A stretch of 64,000 bases of DNA from Sporosarcina cyprini (GTDB lineage: Bacteria; Bacillota; Bacilli; Bacillales_A; Planococcaceae), in NCBI RefSeq assembly GCF_022048975.1, contig NZ_JAKMHX010000030.1:682001-746000 (forward strand), read 5' to 3'. A program made the translations under genes and the position numbers. The notes under the pieces were generated by a model that saw nothing but the letters and a program-made list of their open reading frames with translations, searched no databases and was not told the DNA's origin. Shown in pieces: positions 18,052 to 28,774 of the stretch; within the stretch, counting starts at the first letter, position 1; each line of letters opens with the position of its first letter.

Positions 18052-18100
18052 AAAAGAAGGCAGCCCATCGTATTCGATGTCGGACTGCCTTCTGTCTTTC
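18052..18100. terminator. Bidirectional terminator between the VOC gene and ligD
   Basis: GAAGGCAG (18056-18063) pairs with CTGCCTTC (18085-18092), with an A-rich left flank and a T-rich right flank. It serves convergent genes. Confidence 0.75.
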
Positions 18101-18111
18101 TTCATACATTA

Positions 18112-19935
18112 CTAGGTTAACTGCTGCAATACTTCCCCAAATGGCTGATTGGCTCCAACTTCCTTGAAGTTCCGAAATGGGTTCCCGATTTGTTTTATCC
18201 TGTCTAATACAGTCGGGATGGTGAACATTTCCGGACGCAATTGGCTGGATACTTCATGCCACTCGAGAGGTGTTGCAACTGTGGCCAGTTCGCCGCCGCG
18301 CGTAGAATATGGGGCGACAATCGTTTTCCCTTCGTGATGCTGCACATAATCGAAGTACAGCCGGTTTCCTCTATTTTTTTTCAATCGTTCCGTCGTGAAC
18401 CATTGCGGTTCCTGCCCGCATAAAAAATCGGCTACAAATTCGGTGAAAACACGTGTGTCATCATACGTGAATGTATCGAATGGAAGAGGGATATAGACTT
18501 GCAGCCCTTTCCCGCCTGAAGTTTTAACAAAGGATTCCAAATTGAACTGGTCACAAATTACCTTCAGTCGCAAAGCGGCTTCAACAGCTAATGTGAACTC
18601 CTGAACGGAAGGCGGATCCAAATCAAAGACAATTTCTGTCGGGCAAGCCGTATCAATCGTTTGAAAAGGGATATGATATTCAAGCGCCAATTGGTTTCCG
18701 AGCCAGAGCAAGGTCTGGATGTCATTACAAAGGAGATAATCAATGCCTTCCTCTCGCTTTGTAACAACAAAATCCGGCTTATAATCAGGAGCATTTTTTT
18801 GATAAAAACGTTCGCCGACAACCCCATGGGGATAGCGGATGACCGTTAGCAGCCTGTTGTGCAGAAACGGCCCGATATGAGGAAAGACGGCTTGCAGATA
18901 GTACAAGAAATCATCCTTTTCAACGCTCATCTTCGGCCAGACCGGTTTGTCCGGATGCGTGATTGGCACGGTCTCGGCTATCGGATGTACCTCACGGAGC
19001 ATTTGCCTCCAAGTACACTGTTCTGCATTCCATTCAAAGCTGAAACTGTGAAACCTCGGTTCACGCAAATGCTTTCCATCAAAATCAATACAATTGACCT
19101 TCACACAAATCGATGGATCTACCCGCCATGTTTCGGCCTCGATTTTCGTACCATTCGAAGTGAATAAACTCGCAAGTGCTTGAAATTCATCGTCAGATAA
19201 TCCATGCCGGAATGTCACGATGTCGAGGAGCTGCTGGTCTTTAAACACGCTGCCTGTGAAGAACCCGTTGCCCGCTTCGTATTTGGTGACAATGACATGG
19301 ACCGTTTTCCAATTTTTCACCTTCACCCAATGGACGGAGCGCTTTTCATTGGACCAGACACTTGTTTTTTTCTTGGCTACCATCCCTTCGCCATTATGTA
19401 TTTGAATAGCCTTCCACATCATGGAGGCGTCTTCGGTAGCCTCGATGAGCTGCAAAAACTCATTGCTGGCATAGTTAGCCGAGACCGGCAACTCCAATTT
19501 ACCGAAGAGGGCTTGCAGCTTCTTCTTCCTTTTCATTAGCGTTTCCCCTGTCCAATCTTTCCCTTTCCATTTCAGCAAATCAAACACGATATAATGACAC
19601 GGGAAACGCGTCGAATGATTGCCTATGGCATCCGCTTTTCGCATCCTTCCCCTCGTCTGGACAACAGCAAATTCGCTTTTATAATTATTTTGGAGATGAA
19701 CCAATTCTCCATCGAGGTGAATCGGTAATAACGTCTTTATCTTATCTTGAACTTCATGGCAAAAACGAATAATTTCGGGGAACATCTCATTCAGCCTGTT
19801 TCCATTCCGGCTTGTCAGCGTGATGGACGTTTCTGACCATTCCAACAGGCACCGGAAGCCATCGTATTTCGTTTCATATATCCAATCTTCACCTTCCGGA
19901 ATGATATCCGCGTCGGTCAGGAGCATTGGTTTCAT
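18112..19935 (-). CDS. ligD: NHEJ DNA ligase/polymerase LigD
   Basis: 607 residues, the Bacillus-type LigD (YkoU) layout: ATP-dependent ligase first (about 1-300), archaeo-eukaryotic primase-type polymerase second (about 315-600), and no nuclease domain. Ligase motif I is ETKYDGFR with Lys23 as the AMP acceptor. LDGEL, YIVFDLL and EGMVAKK follow as further nucleotidyltransferase motifs. The polymerase part shows HPDKPVWPK, the acidic FDLDPP pair and SGGKGLQVYIPL. It seals double-strand breaks together with Ku, which is encoded divergently 99 bases away. The start is at MKPMLLTDAD after AGGTGAAATGA. Confidence 0.95.
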   Translation of the reverse strand: MKPMLLTDADIIPEGEDWIYETKYDGFRCLLEWSETSITLTSRNGNRLNEMFPEIIRFCHEVQDKIKTLLPIHLDGELVHLQNNYKSEFAVVQTRGRMRKADAIGNHSTRFPCHYIVFDLLKWKGKDWTGETLMKRKKKLQALFGKLELPVSANYASNEFLQLIEATEDASMMWKAIQIHNGEGMVAKKKTSVWSNEKRSVHWVKVKNWKTVHVIVTKYEAGNGFFTGSVFKDQQLLDIVTFRHGLSDDEFQALASLFTSNGTKIEAETWRVDPSICVKVNCIDFDGKHLREPRFHSFSFEWNAEQCTWRQMLREVHPIAETVPITHPDKPVWPKMSVEKDDFLYYLQAVFPHIGPFLHNRLLTVIRYPHGVVGERFYQKNAPDYKPDFVVTKREEGIDYLLCNDIQTLLWLGNQLALEYHIPFQTIDTACPTEIVFDLDPPSVQEFTLAVEAALRLKVICDQFNLESFVKTSGGKGLQVYIPLPFDTFTYDDTRVFTEFVADFLCGQEPQWFTTERLKKNRGNRLYFDYVQHHEGKTIVAPYSTRGGELATVATPLEWHEVSSQLRPEMFTIPTVLDRIKQIGNPFRNFKEVGANQPFGEVLQQLT

Positions 19936-19985
19936 TCATTTCACCTCACTGTTTACGTTATTGTCTGGAATAAATCATTTCATAT

Positions 19986-20014
19986 ACATAGGAATCCAAA
20001 CACTTTCCATACTA
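19986..20014 (+). promoter_or_regulatory. Sigma-G-like promoter of ku
   Basis: ACATA (19986-19990), a 17-base spacer and CATACTA (20008-20014). The -10 fits the sigma-G consensus fully and the -35 differs only in its first base. In B. subtilis ykoV/ykoU are forespore genes under sigma-G, so the assignment fits the known biology. No equally good match was found for ligD on the other strand. Confidence 0.6.
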
Positions 20015-20034
20015 ATGAAAAAGCGGGTGACACC

Positions 20035-20862
20035 ATGCATACAATTTGGAAAGGAAGCATTAGCTTCGGTCTAGTCAATATCCCGATCAAACTCCATGCC
20101 GCAACGGAAAACAACGATGTCAAATTGCGCCAGCTCCATAAAGAATGCCATTCACCGATCAGTTATCAGAAAGTATGCCCGGTTTGTGAAAAGGAAGTCC
20201 AAAACGAGGAAATTGTGAAAGCGTATGAATATACCAAGAACAAATTTGTTGTGCTCGATGACGAGGAACTGGAGAGATTGAAAAAGGAAAACGAAGACAA
20301 AGCCGTAGAAATTATCGACTTCGTTAAACTGGAGGAAATTGATCCGATTTATTTCGAGCGGAGCTATTTTATAGCACCTGATGCAAGTGGCGGCAAAGCG
20401 TACGCCTTATTGCGCAAAGCCCTTCAGGAGTCCGGAAAAATTGGGGTCGCAAAAATTATTATTCGTTCAAAAGAACAGCTCGCCGTAGTCCGTGTCTACA
20501 AGGATGCGCTATTAATGGAAACGATCCATTTCCCAGATGAGGTGCGGAATGTGCAGGATGTACCGAATATTCCAAGCGCAGACTCTGTCGTCCAAAAAGA
20601 ATTGGAAACCGCTCTCTTATTGGTTGATCAATTAACGACTGCGTTTGACCCAACGAAATATACGGATGAATACCGAACAGCTCTAATGGATTTGATTGAG
20701 GAAAAGAAATCCGGAAACCGCACAGTGGCAGCAAGCGAGAAGCAGCCAGCCGCTCCAGCCAATATGACTGATCTGATGGCCGCTCTTCAAGCTTCTCTTG
20801 ACCAGACGAAAAAGAAAAAGCCCGCACCGCGGAAAAAAGCTGCTGCAAAGAAGAATGCTTAA
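20035..20862 (+). CDS. ku: NHEJ end-binding protein Ku
   Basis: 275 residues. A complete bacterial Ku core starts MHTIWKGSISFGLVNIPIKL, with ISYQKVCPVCEKEV, FEKSYF-like YFERSYFIAPD and KYTDEYRTALMDLIEEK. It is followed by a Lys/Ala/Pro-rich tail (KKKKPAPRKKAAAKK) of the kind that binds DNA and recruits LigD. Homodimeric Ku rings load onto broken ends and stimulate LigD. It sits head-to-head with ligD. Together with SASP this suggests repair of breaks in germinating spores, where no second chromosome copy is available. Confidence 0.96.
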   Translation: MHTIWKGSISFGLVNIPIKLHAATENNDVKLRQLHKECHSPISYQKVCPVCEKEVQNEEIVKAYEYTKNKFVVLDDEELERLKKENEDKAVEIIDFVKLEEIDPIYFERSYFIAPDASGGKAYALLRKALQESGKIGVAKIIIRSKEQLAVVRVYKDALLMETIHFPDEVRNVQDVPNIPSADSVVQKELETALLLVDQLTTAFDPTKYTDEYRTALMDLIEEKKSGNRTVAASEKQPAAPANMTDLMAALQASLDQTKKKKPAPRKKAAAKKNA

Positions 20863-20867
20863 TACAA

Positions 20868-20903
20868 AGAAAAGCTGTCCGTCATAGACGAACAGCTTTT
20901 TCC
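20868..20903. terminator. Bidirectional terminator between ku and tyrS
   Basis: AAAGCTGT (20871-20878) and ACAGCTTT (20892-20899), flanked by A-rich and TTTTTCC sequence, between convergent genes. Confidence 0.8.
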
Positions 20904-20905
20904 TA

Positions 20906-22438
<1,533 letters not shown>

Positions 22439-22444
22439 TCCCTT

Positions 22445-22472
22445 ATTGTAGTACAAAATAGTTACTTGTCAA
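22445..22472 (-). promoter_or_regulatory. Sigma-A promoter of the tyrS leader
   Basis: TTGACA (22472-22467), a 16-base spacer and TACAAT (22450-22445) on the minus strand. Confidence 0.75.
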
Positions 22473-22535
22473 ACATAATCTTCGGTCCTGCGAAAAATGT
22501 GCTATAATAGGAAAGATTTTAGGGGGGAGAACGAC

Positions 22536-25500
22536 TTGAGCGAAAGACGAAAAAATCGGATCGATCTGATAGAAGAAAAGTTTGAAGATATGAAGAAAAA
22601 GAGATGGGCCAAAGGCGTACGCATCACGTCAGGCGTCGTGTGGAACCTATTTCTTCTTTTCCTGATTTTCGGTTTGACGCTGAGTGTCTTTGCCGCTTCT
22701 GTCGGTGCAGGCTATTTCGCATCTTTGGTTGCAAAAGAACCACTCCGGACGAAGCAGGAAATGCGCAGTGAGATCTTTAATTATGAAGAAACCTCCGAGA
22801 TTTTCTTTGCCGATAACAAATATTTAGGAAAAGTGAGCTCGGATATCGAAAGACGGGAGACGAAGCTGAAAGATGTTTCGCCTTACTTAATTGACGCTGT
22901 CTTTGCTACAGAAGACGAATACTTTATGACACATAACGGCATTGTGCCGAAAGCGATTTTCCGCGGATTGTTGCAGGATGTCACGAATTCCGACAGCCAA
23001 ACAGGCGGATCCACATTGACACAGCAATTGATTAAAAACCAAATCTTGACGAACGAAGTGTCCTATGAACGGAAAGCGAAAGAGATCCTTCTTGCGATGA
23101 GACTGGAACACTTCATGAACAAAGAAGAGATCCTGGAAGCTTATCTGAACATCATCCCTTATGGAAGAAATGTGCACGGTGACAATATCGCCGGCATAGA
23201 AACCGCCGCGGAAGGTATTTTCGGATTAAACGCGAAGGATTTGAATTTGGCACAGGCTGCCTATATTGCCGGGATTCCTCAAGCACCATTCGCTTATACA
23301 CCATTTAAAAGCGGAAAATATGGAGGCGGCGTGAAATCGGATGAAGCGTTGAAACCGGGTATTGACCGGATGAAAACAGTACTGTTCCGTATGAAGGAAA
23401 CCGGTTATATTACGAAGCAGGAATATGAAAAGGCAATCGCTTATGACATTACAAAGGATTTACGTACTGATAAAGATCGCCCTACTAGCAGGTATCCGTA
23501 CCTCACCCAGGAAATTCAGAAACGGACGACTGATATTCTAGTGGAAGTTCTCGCCAAACGGGATGATATCGAATTGGAACGGCTAGAACAGAATCAAAAG
23601 CTTAAAGAGAAATATCTAATTCTTGCAGAACGTGAAATGAAAACAGGCGGTTATCGCATTTATTCCACAATCGATCAAACATTGTATGACAAGATGAATG
23701 AGGTTGCGAAAAACTTTGAGCATTACGGATTCACCTACACAAGAGAAGAAAAGGATTCGGAAACAGGCGAAATGGTGTTAGTCGACGACCCTGTCCAAGT
23801 CGGATCCATCTTAATCGAAAACAAAACGGGACGCATTTTGTCCTTTATTGGTGGATTGGATGATAAGCCTAGTTACAACTTTGCAACGCAAGGCCATCGT
23901 CAAAACGGCTCTTCCATCAAACCGCTTCTCGTCTATGCGCCAGCTATTGAATATGGAGTTATTGGAGCAGGCAGTCCTGTTGTCGACTTAAAAATCGATA
24001 CTCCAAACTGGAAAGTTAGCAACTACTTTGCGGAACAAGAAGACGGCATCTTGCCTGCCCGTGAGGCGCTCGCCCGTTCGTTGAACTTGCCGACCGCCCG
24101 TCTTTACGAAGAAATTCGTGACCGCCGGCCAATGGAATTCTTGGAGAAAATGAATTTCAAGAAACTTACAGAGGCGGATTACGTGAATCAGTCTGCTTCC
24201 CTAGGAGCGCTTACTGTTGGTGCGAGCGTTGAAGAAAACACGAATGCATTTGCAACTTTTGCAAATGGCGGTCAATTTATTCCATCGTATATGATTGAGA
24301 GAATAGAAGATGCACAGGGAAATGTCATTTTCGAGCATAAGAGTGAACCGGTCGAGGTATTTAGTCCGGAGACGGCGTATATCATTACCGATATGCTCCG
24401 AGATGTAGTCAAACCGGGGGGCACAGGCCAACAAGTTCCAAAGAACTTGAATTTCTCTCTTGACCTTGCTGCCAAAACAGGAACGACTCAAGGATATGGC
24501 GACGCTTGGCTCGTCGGCTATAATCCAAATGTATCGCTTGGCATTTGGCTCGGCTATAAGGACCAGACTCGAAAACTATACTCACGCGGCTCATCTCAAC
24601 TGCATCCTACAACAAGAACGAGCATGCTATTTGGCAGGTTGATGAATACAGCGAACGCCGCTCGTCCAGACATCGTGGGAGCAGGGGCGAAGTTCAAACA
24701 GCCAGCTGGCGTTGTAACACGCAGTTTCTGCGGCATCTCTGGATTGGCGCCATCTAACGCTTGTTCTGCGGCTGGCCTTGTACGTTCCGATTTATTCAAC
24801 TCGAAGGTCATGGTGCCGACGAAACCGGATGACAGCATTATTAGCGCGTCCTATGTATCGGTAAAAGGTGTAAAATATTTAGCACTCCCTTCTACGCCTA
24901 GTGAGTTTATTGTATCGGGTGGCACTGGAGTGAACGAAGAATTCATCAAACGGATGCTTGGACCTTTCGGTGGAGATGGTTCAAAACTATTCTCCGGAAA
25001 ATCCATTTTTGCCTCCAATGTCGTTTCCGGCTCGGTCTTTAATGCCGACGGAGCGAACCCGGCTGGAGTCCAGGCAAGCGCCAATGGCTCAACTATTACG
25101 TGGACTGAATCGGCATCCAATGATGTGATCGGCTATTATGTCTATCGGGATAATGAAAGGGTAGCGACAATCCGTGATTCGTCATCCAATTCATATTCTG
25201 CTGGTCCTGGTTCCTACTATGTCCGTGCAGTCGATATTACTGGATTGTTATCTCCAGGCTCGAACATTGTAACCATTGGAAGTCCGGAACCTCCAGCCGA
25301 TACAGGTGAAGATGACAGCGAGGGAGATCACGAGAATCCGACACCTAAACCGCCAGCCGAAAATGAAAATCCTGGTTCTGGACAAAATAACGGAAATTCA
25401 GGAGATCCGAATGATAATAAAGGCAACAACGGCAACAATAATGGCAATGGTAATGGTAACAACAATGGCAATGGTTCTGGCAATGGAAACGGCCATGGGA

Positions 25501-25547
25501 ATAACGGGAAAAATCCTCCTCCAAAAGATGAGGAAGATGACAGATAA
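22536..25547 (+). CDS. Class A penicillin-binding protein (PBP1A family)
   Basis: About 1003 residues from a TTG start after AGGGGGG; a TATAAT at 22503-22508 gives a short leader. In order: a short cytoplasmic part, one membrane anchor, and a GT51 glycosyltransferase with ATEDEYFMTHNG and TGGSTLTQQLIKN. Then comes a transpeptidase with SSIKP (SxxK), SLN (SxN) and KTGTT. A fibronectin type III-like module follows (about residues 845-920, WTESASNDVIGYYVYRD). The end is a P/E then N/G-rich low-complexity tail. It polymerises and cross-links peptidoglycan at the outer membrane face. In B. subtilis no PBP gene lies between tyrS and acsA, so this is a local insertion. Confidence 0.93.
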   Translation: MSERRKNRIDLIEEKFEDMKKKRWAKGVRITSGVVWNLFLLFLIFGLTLSVFAASVGAGYFASLVAKEPLRTKQEMRSEIFNYEETSEIFFADNKYLGKVSSDIERRETKLKDVSPYLIDAVFATEDEYFMTHNGIVPKAIFRGLLQDVTNSDSQTGGSTLTQQLIKNQILTNEVSYERKAKEILLAMRLEHFMNKEEILEAYLNIIPYGRNVHGDNIAGIETAAEGIFGLNAKDLNLAQAAYIAGIPQAPFAYTPFKSGKYGGGVKSDEALKPGIDRMKTVLFRMKETGYITKQEYEKAIAYDITKDLRTDKDRPTSRYPYLTQEIQKRTTDILVEVLAKRDDIELERLEQNQKLKEKYLILAEREMKTGGYRIYSTIDQTLYDKMNEVAKNFEHYGFTYTREEKDSETGEMVLVDDPVQVGSILIENKTGRILSFIGGLDDKPSYNFATQGHRQNGSSIKPLLVYAPAIEYGVIGAGSPVVDLKIDTPNWKVSNYFAEQEDGILPAREALARSLNLPTARLYEEIRDRRPMEFLEKMNFKKLTEADYVNQSASLGALTVGASVEENTNAFATFANGGQFIPSYMIERIEDAQGNVIFEHKSEPVEVFSPETAYIITDMLRDVVKPGGTGQQVPKNLNFSLDLAAKTGTTQGYGDAWLVGYNPNVSLGIWLGYKDQTRKLYSRGSSQLHPTTRTSMLFGRLMNTANAARPDIVGAGAKFKQPAGVVTRSFCGISGLAPSNACSAAGLVRSDLFNSKVMVPTKPDDSIISASYVSVKGVKYLALPSTPSEFIVSGGTGVNEEFIKRMLGPFGGDGSKLFSGKSIFASNVVSGSVFNADGANPAGVQASANGSTITWTESASNDVIGYYVYRDNERVATIRDSSSNSYSAGPGSYYVRAVDITGLLSPGSNIVTIGSPEPPADTGEDDSEGDHENPTPKPPAENENPGSGQNNGNSGDPNDNKGNNGNNNGNGNGNNNGNGSGNGNGHGNNGKNPPPKDEEDDR

Positions 25548-25583
25548 AAAAACTGGATCGCTATTGAGCGATCCAGTTTTTTC
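25546..25583. terminator. Bidirectional terminator between the PBP gene and acsA
   Basis: A perfect 12-bp stem AACTGGATCGCT / AGCGATCCAGTT (25551-25562, 25567-25578) is flanked by A and T runs. Confidence 0.88.
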
Positions 25584-25585
25584 TA

Positions 25586-27304
25586 TTAGTCTTCCATAGT
25601 CGATAAATCACCTGTCGGCAAATTCAGTTCCCACGCCTTCAGAACACGTCGCATAATTTTTCCGCTTCGGGTCTTCGGCAGTTTATCCTTGAACTCAATT
25701 TCACGCGGAGCTGCATGCGCAGCCAATTCGCGTTTAACGAATTGCCGGATATCCTCTTTTAACTCATCCGACGGCTCATATCCTGCTTGCAGGGCGACAA
25801 ACGCCTTGATGATTTCCCCACGTACCGGATCGGGCTTGCCGATTACACCTGCTTCAATGATAGCCGGGTGCTCAAGAAGTTTGCTTTCTACTTCAAACGG
25901 ACCTACCCTTTCTCCGCTCGTCATGATAACGTCATCCACACGGCCCTGGAAGAAGAAGTAACCATCCTCATCCATATAAGCAGAATCGCCCGATACATAC
26001 CATTCATCATTTAAGAAATAGGATGCATATTTCTCGGGATTATTCCAGATTTGACGCATCATGGCCGGCCAGCCTTTGCGGATCGCCAAGTTCCCCATCC
26101 GATTCGGCGGGAGGACGTTCCCTTGGTCGTCTACGATTGCCGCTTCAATGCCAGGCACCGGTTTCCCCATACTTCCTGGTTTGATCGGAATCGCTGGGAA
26201 ATTGCAGATAGTCTGCGCACCCGTCTCGGTCATCCACCATGTATCGTGGATTCTAAGATTGAACACTTCCATGCCCCAGCGGATGACTTCCGGATTCAAT
26301 GGCTCCCCGACAGATAAAATATGGCGCAATGAGGAGAGATCGTACTTTTTAATCGGTCCAGCTCCAGCTCCCATCAGCATACGAAAAGCAGTCGGCGCAC
26401 TATACCAAACGGATACGCTGTAATCCTGAATCGCTTCATACCAAATATCCGGCGAGAAGCGTCCGCCGACGATCAAAGATGTTGCACCAGCGAGCATTGG
26501 ACCAAAAATACCATAGGCCGTTCCTGTCACCCATCCCGGGTCTGCTGTACACCAGAAGACATCCTCTTCTTTCAAGTCGAGGACCCACTTGGCTGTTTGA
26601 AGCTGCTGGATCATCGCTGCCTCAACGTGCAAGACCCCTTTCGGTTTGCCTGTCGAGCCGGAAGTATAGTGCAGCAAGGTAGGAGACTCTTTCTCCATCC
26701 ACTCCACTTGGAAATAGGGAGAGGCTTCCTTCAGATGCTTATTAAAATCAATAAAACGTTCATTTTCTTCGATTCCTTCTCCTACTAAGAAAATGTGCTT
26801 CAAATGCGGCAAACGATCCACCGGCACTCGTTCCACCAGCTCAGGCGTCGTGATGATCACCTTCGCCTCACTGTCTGCTAAACGGTCGTATACAGCACCT
26901 TCCATGAACGCTTCAAATAGCGGCCCGACAATTGCGCCGTTCTTCAAAGCTCCTAAAATAGCAAAGTATAATTCAGGAGAGCGAGGCATGAATACAAAAA
27001 TACGGTCCTCCCTTTCCAAAGATGAAAAGTCCCGAAGCACATTGGCTGCCTTGTTGGACATCTTCTTCATCTCATTAAACGTATACGCTTCTTTCCGGTT
27101 CGCATCTTTGTAGTAGAGCGCCACTTTGTTTTTACGAAAAGAATCTGCATGGCGGTCCACCGCTTCATGTGCGATGTTAACCAGTCCTGTTTCGTGCCAG
27201 CTGAACTGTTTTTCAGCTTCCTCCCATGAAAACTCTTTAACTGTCGTTTCATAATCCCCCAAATTATATTCTCCTTGAACGACAGGTAAAATTTTGGTTA
27301 CCAT
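25586..27304 (-). CDS. acsA: Acetyl-CoA synthetase
   Basis: 572 residues, the same length as B. subtilis AcsA. It converts acetate, ATP and CoA to acetyl-CoA. Motifs seen are YTSGSTGKPKGVLH (ATP-binding loop), DTWWMTETG, SGDSAYMDEDGYFFFQGR, and PKTRSGKIMRR near the C-terminus, whose GK lysine is the one acetylated by AcuA in B. subtilis. The start at MVTKILPVV is chosen because it matches the B. subtilis N-terminus in length; an ATG two codons upstream is only 4 bases from AAAGGG. It is divergent from acuABC, its deacetylation/acetylation control operon. Confidence 0.97.
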   Translation of the reverse strand: MVTKILPVVQGEYNLGDYETTVKEFSWEEAEKQFSWHETGLVNIAHEAVDRHADSFRKNKVALYYKDANRKEAYTFNEMKKMSNKAANVLRDFSSLEREDRIFVFMPRSPELYFAILGALKNGAIVGPLFEAFMEGAVYDRLADSEAKVIITTPELVERVPVDRLPHLKHIFLVGEGIEENERFIDFNKHLKEASPYFQVEWMEKESPTLLHYTSGSTGKPKGVLHVEAAMIQQLQTAKWVLDLKEEDVFWCTADPGWVTGTAYGIFGPMLAGATSLIVGGRFSPDIWYEAIQDYSVSVWYSAPTAFRMLMGAGAGPIKKYDLSSLRHILSVGEPLNPEVIRWGMEVFNLRIHDTWWMTETGAQTICNFPAIPIKPGSMGKPVPGIEAAIVDDQGNVLPPNRMGNLAIRKGWPAMMRQIWNNPEKYASYFLNDEWYVSGDSAYMDEDGYFFFQGRVDDVIMTSGERVGPFEVESKLLEHPAIIEAGVIGKPDPVRGEIIKAFVALQAGYEPSDELKEDIRQFVKRELAAHAAPREIEFKDKLPKTRSGKIMRRVLKAWELNLPTGDLSTMED

Positions 27305-27357
27305 ATGCATATCACCCTTTCTAGAAACTATAACATTCTTTATTCTACAATATTCTC

Positions 27358-27446
27358 ATTATATTGGCTAATAAATTAATATTTTTCGTATTGTTATTTA
27401 ATTTGTAATAATAATGGACGGCACAGGAAGTTTTTTATTGTATACT
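27358..27446. promoter_or_regulatory. Divergent acsA / acuA promoter region
   Basis: For acsA, TATAAT lies on the minus strand at 27363-27358. For acuA, TATACT lies on the plus strand at 27441-27446. Both have weak -35 elements. I looked for a cre box here, as known for the B. subtilis genes, and found none that fits the consensus. Confidence 0.45.
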
Positions 27447-27483
27447 GAAAAGAGAGGTAATTTATTCAGGGACGGTGAATTTG

Positions 27484-28116
27484 TTGGAACATAAAAAAAC
27501 GTATAATGCGATGGAAATCAAACACCGGAACGGCAATGTCATCATTGAAGGGCCGATCCCCTCTTCCAAATTGGCAACCCTTGATTTTCATGAGCATTTA
27601 GTGGCTTTCAGGCCGCCTGAGCAGCAGCATAAAGCACTTATTGAAATTGCCGATCTTCCGGAAGGCCGTATCATCATCGCAAGGGAAATGAATGAAATCG
27701 TCGGGTATGTCACGTATCTTTATCCGGATCCGCTTGAAAGATGGTCGCAAGGCAAGATGGAAAATTTAATTGAACTTGGCGCGATCGAAGTGATTCCAAA
27801 ATTTCGTGGCGGCGGCATCGGAAAAGCCCTGCTTGAAGTGTCGATGATGGATGATGCCATGGAAGATTATATTACAATTACAACTGAATATTACTGGCAT
27901 TGGGATTTGAAAGGCACGAAGCTGAATGTTTGGGAATACCGAAAAGTAATGGAGAAAATGATGAATGCGGGCGGTTTGGAGTATTATGCAACCGACGATC
28001 CAGAGATCAGCTCTCATCCTGCAAATTGCCTAATGGCCCGTATTGGGAAACGGGTCGATCCAGATTCGATCCGGCAGTTCGACAGCCTGCGGTTCATGAA
28101 TCGATTTATGTACTGA
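27484..28116 (+). CDS. acuA: Protein acetyltransferase AcuA
   Basis: A GNAT-family acetyltransferase that inactivates AcsA by acetylating its C-terminal lysine. The acetyl-CoA loop region is IEVIPKFRGGGIGKALLEVS. TEYYWHWDLKG and DDPEISSHPANCLMARIGKR are typical of AcuA. The TTG at 27484 (product MEHKKTYNAMEI, 210 residues) gives the same length as the B. subtilis protein; TTG and GTG codons just upstream are alternatives. It is the first gene of acuA-acuB-acuC. Confidence 0.95.
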   Translation: MEHKKTYNAMEIKHRNGNVIIEGPIPSSKLATLDFHEHLVAFRPPEQQHKALIEIADLPEGRIIIAREMNEIVGYVTYLYPDPLERWSQGKMENLIELGAIEVIPKFRGGGIGKALLEVSMMDDAMEDYITITTEYYWHWDLKGTKLNVWEYRKVMEKMMNAGGLEYYATDDPEISSHPANCLMARIGKRVDPDSIRQFDSLRFMNRFMY

Positions 28117-28132
28117 AAGCGAGGTTTTACCT

Positions 28133-28774
28133 ATGCTAGTTGAAGAGATAATGAAAAAAGAGGTCGTCACACTGACAACAGCGCACACTGTCCGAGATGC
28201 CTTGCAGATCATGCGGGACCATAAAATCCGCCATTTGCCTATTTTGGACGAGGAACAACTGGTCGGTGTCGTATCCGATCGAGATTTAAAGGAGGCAGCC
28301 CCTACACTGCTTGCTGAGATTGAACAGCATCCACTCGATCTGCCGTTGACGAACATTATGACTTCTAATCCGATCACGGGGCACCCGATGGATTTTGTAG
28401 AGGAGTCTGCAGTGCTGTTCTATGAAAATCAAATCGGCTGTCTGCCCATTGTATCAGGCGGAAAATTGGTCGGAATTATTACCGAGACTGATCTCTTATA
28501 CAATTATATTGAATTGACCGGCGCACACCAGCCGGGTTCACAAATTGAAGTACGAGTTCCGAACGTACCAGGCATTCTTTTCGAAGTATCCAAGGTGTTC
28601 CATGAACAAAATACGAATGTATTAAGTGTCCTCGTCTACCCTGACAAGGAAAACGAGGATCATAAAATATTGGTCATCCGCATCAAAACGATGAATCCCT
28701 TGCAAACCATCCAAGGTTTAAAAGAAAGCGGTTTCGAAGTCTTATGGCCAAATTTCCCAGGCGCAAAGCAATGA
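28133..28774 (+). CDS. acuB: AcuB, CBS-CBS-ACT domain protein
   Basis: 213 residues: two CBS domains (about 1-60 and 75-130, each with the pattern V.D.L..M...I.HLPI.D) and a C-terminal ACT domain (about 138-210, IEVRVPNVPGILFEVSKVF). CBS pairs bind adenine nucleotides, so AcuB is presumed to sense energy state within the acetoin/acetate operon; its exact role is unproven. Its stop overlaps the acuC start (ATGA at 28771-28774), showing translational coupling. Confidence 0.95.
   Translation: MLVEEIMKKEVVTLTTAHTVRDALQIMRDHKIRHLPILDEEQLVGVVSDRDLKEAAPTLLAEIEQHPLDLPLTNIMTSNPITGHPMDFVEESAVLFYENQIGCLPIVSGGKLVGIITETDLLYNYIELTGAHQPGSQIEVRVPNVPGILFEVSKVFHEQNTNVLSVLVYPDKENEDHKILVIRIKTMNPLQTIQGLKESGFEVLWPNFPGAKQ

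Noticed and set aside
19959..19987. Sigma-G promoter for ligD
   Set aside because: A GTATA -35-like sequence exists on the minus strand but none of the spacings gives a CATWHTA -10.
27305..27483. A cre box between acsA and acuA
   Set aside because: Looked for because B. subtilis has them; no sequence in the gap fits TGWAANCGNTNWCA acceptably.
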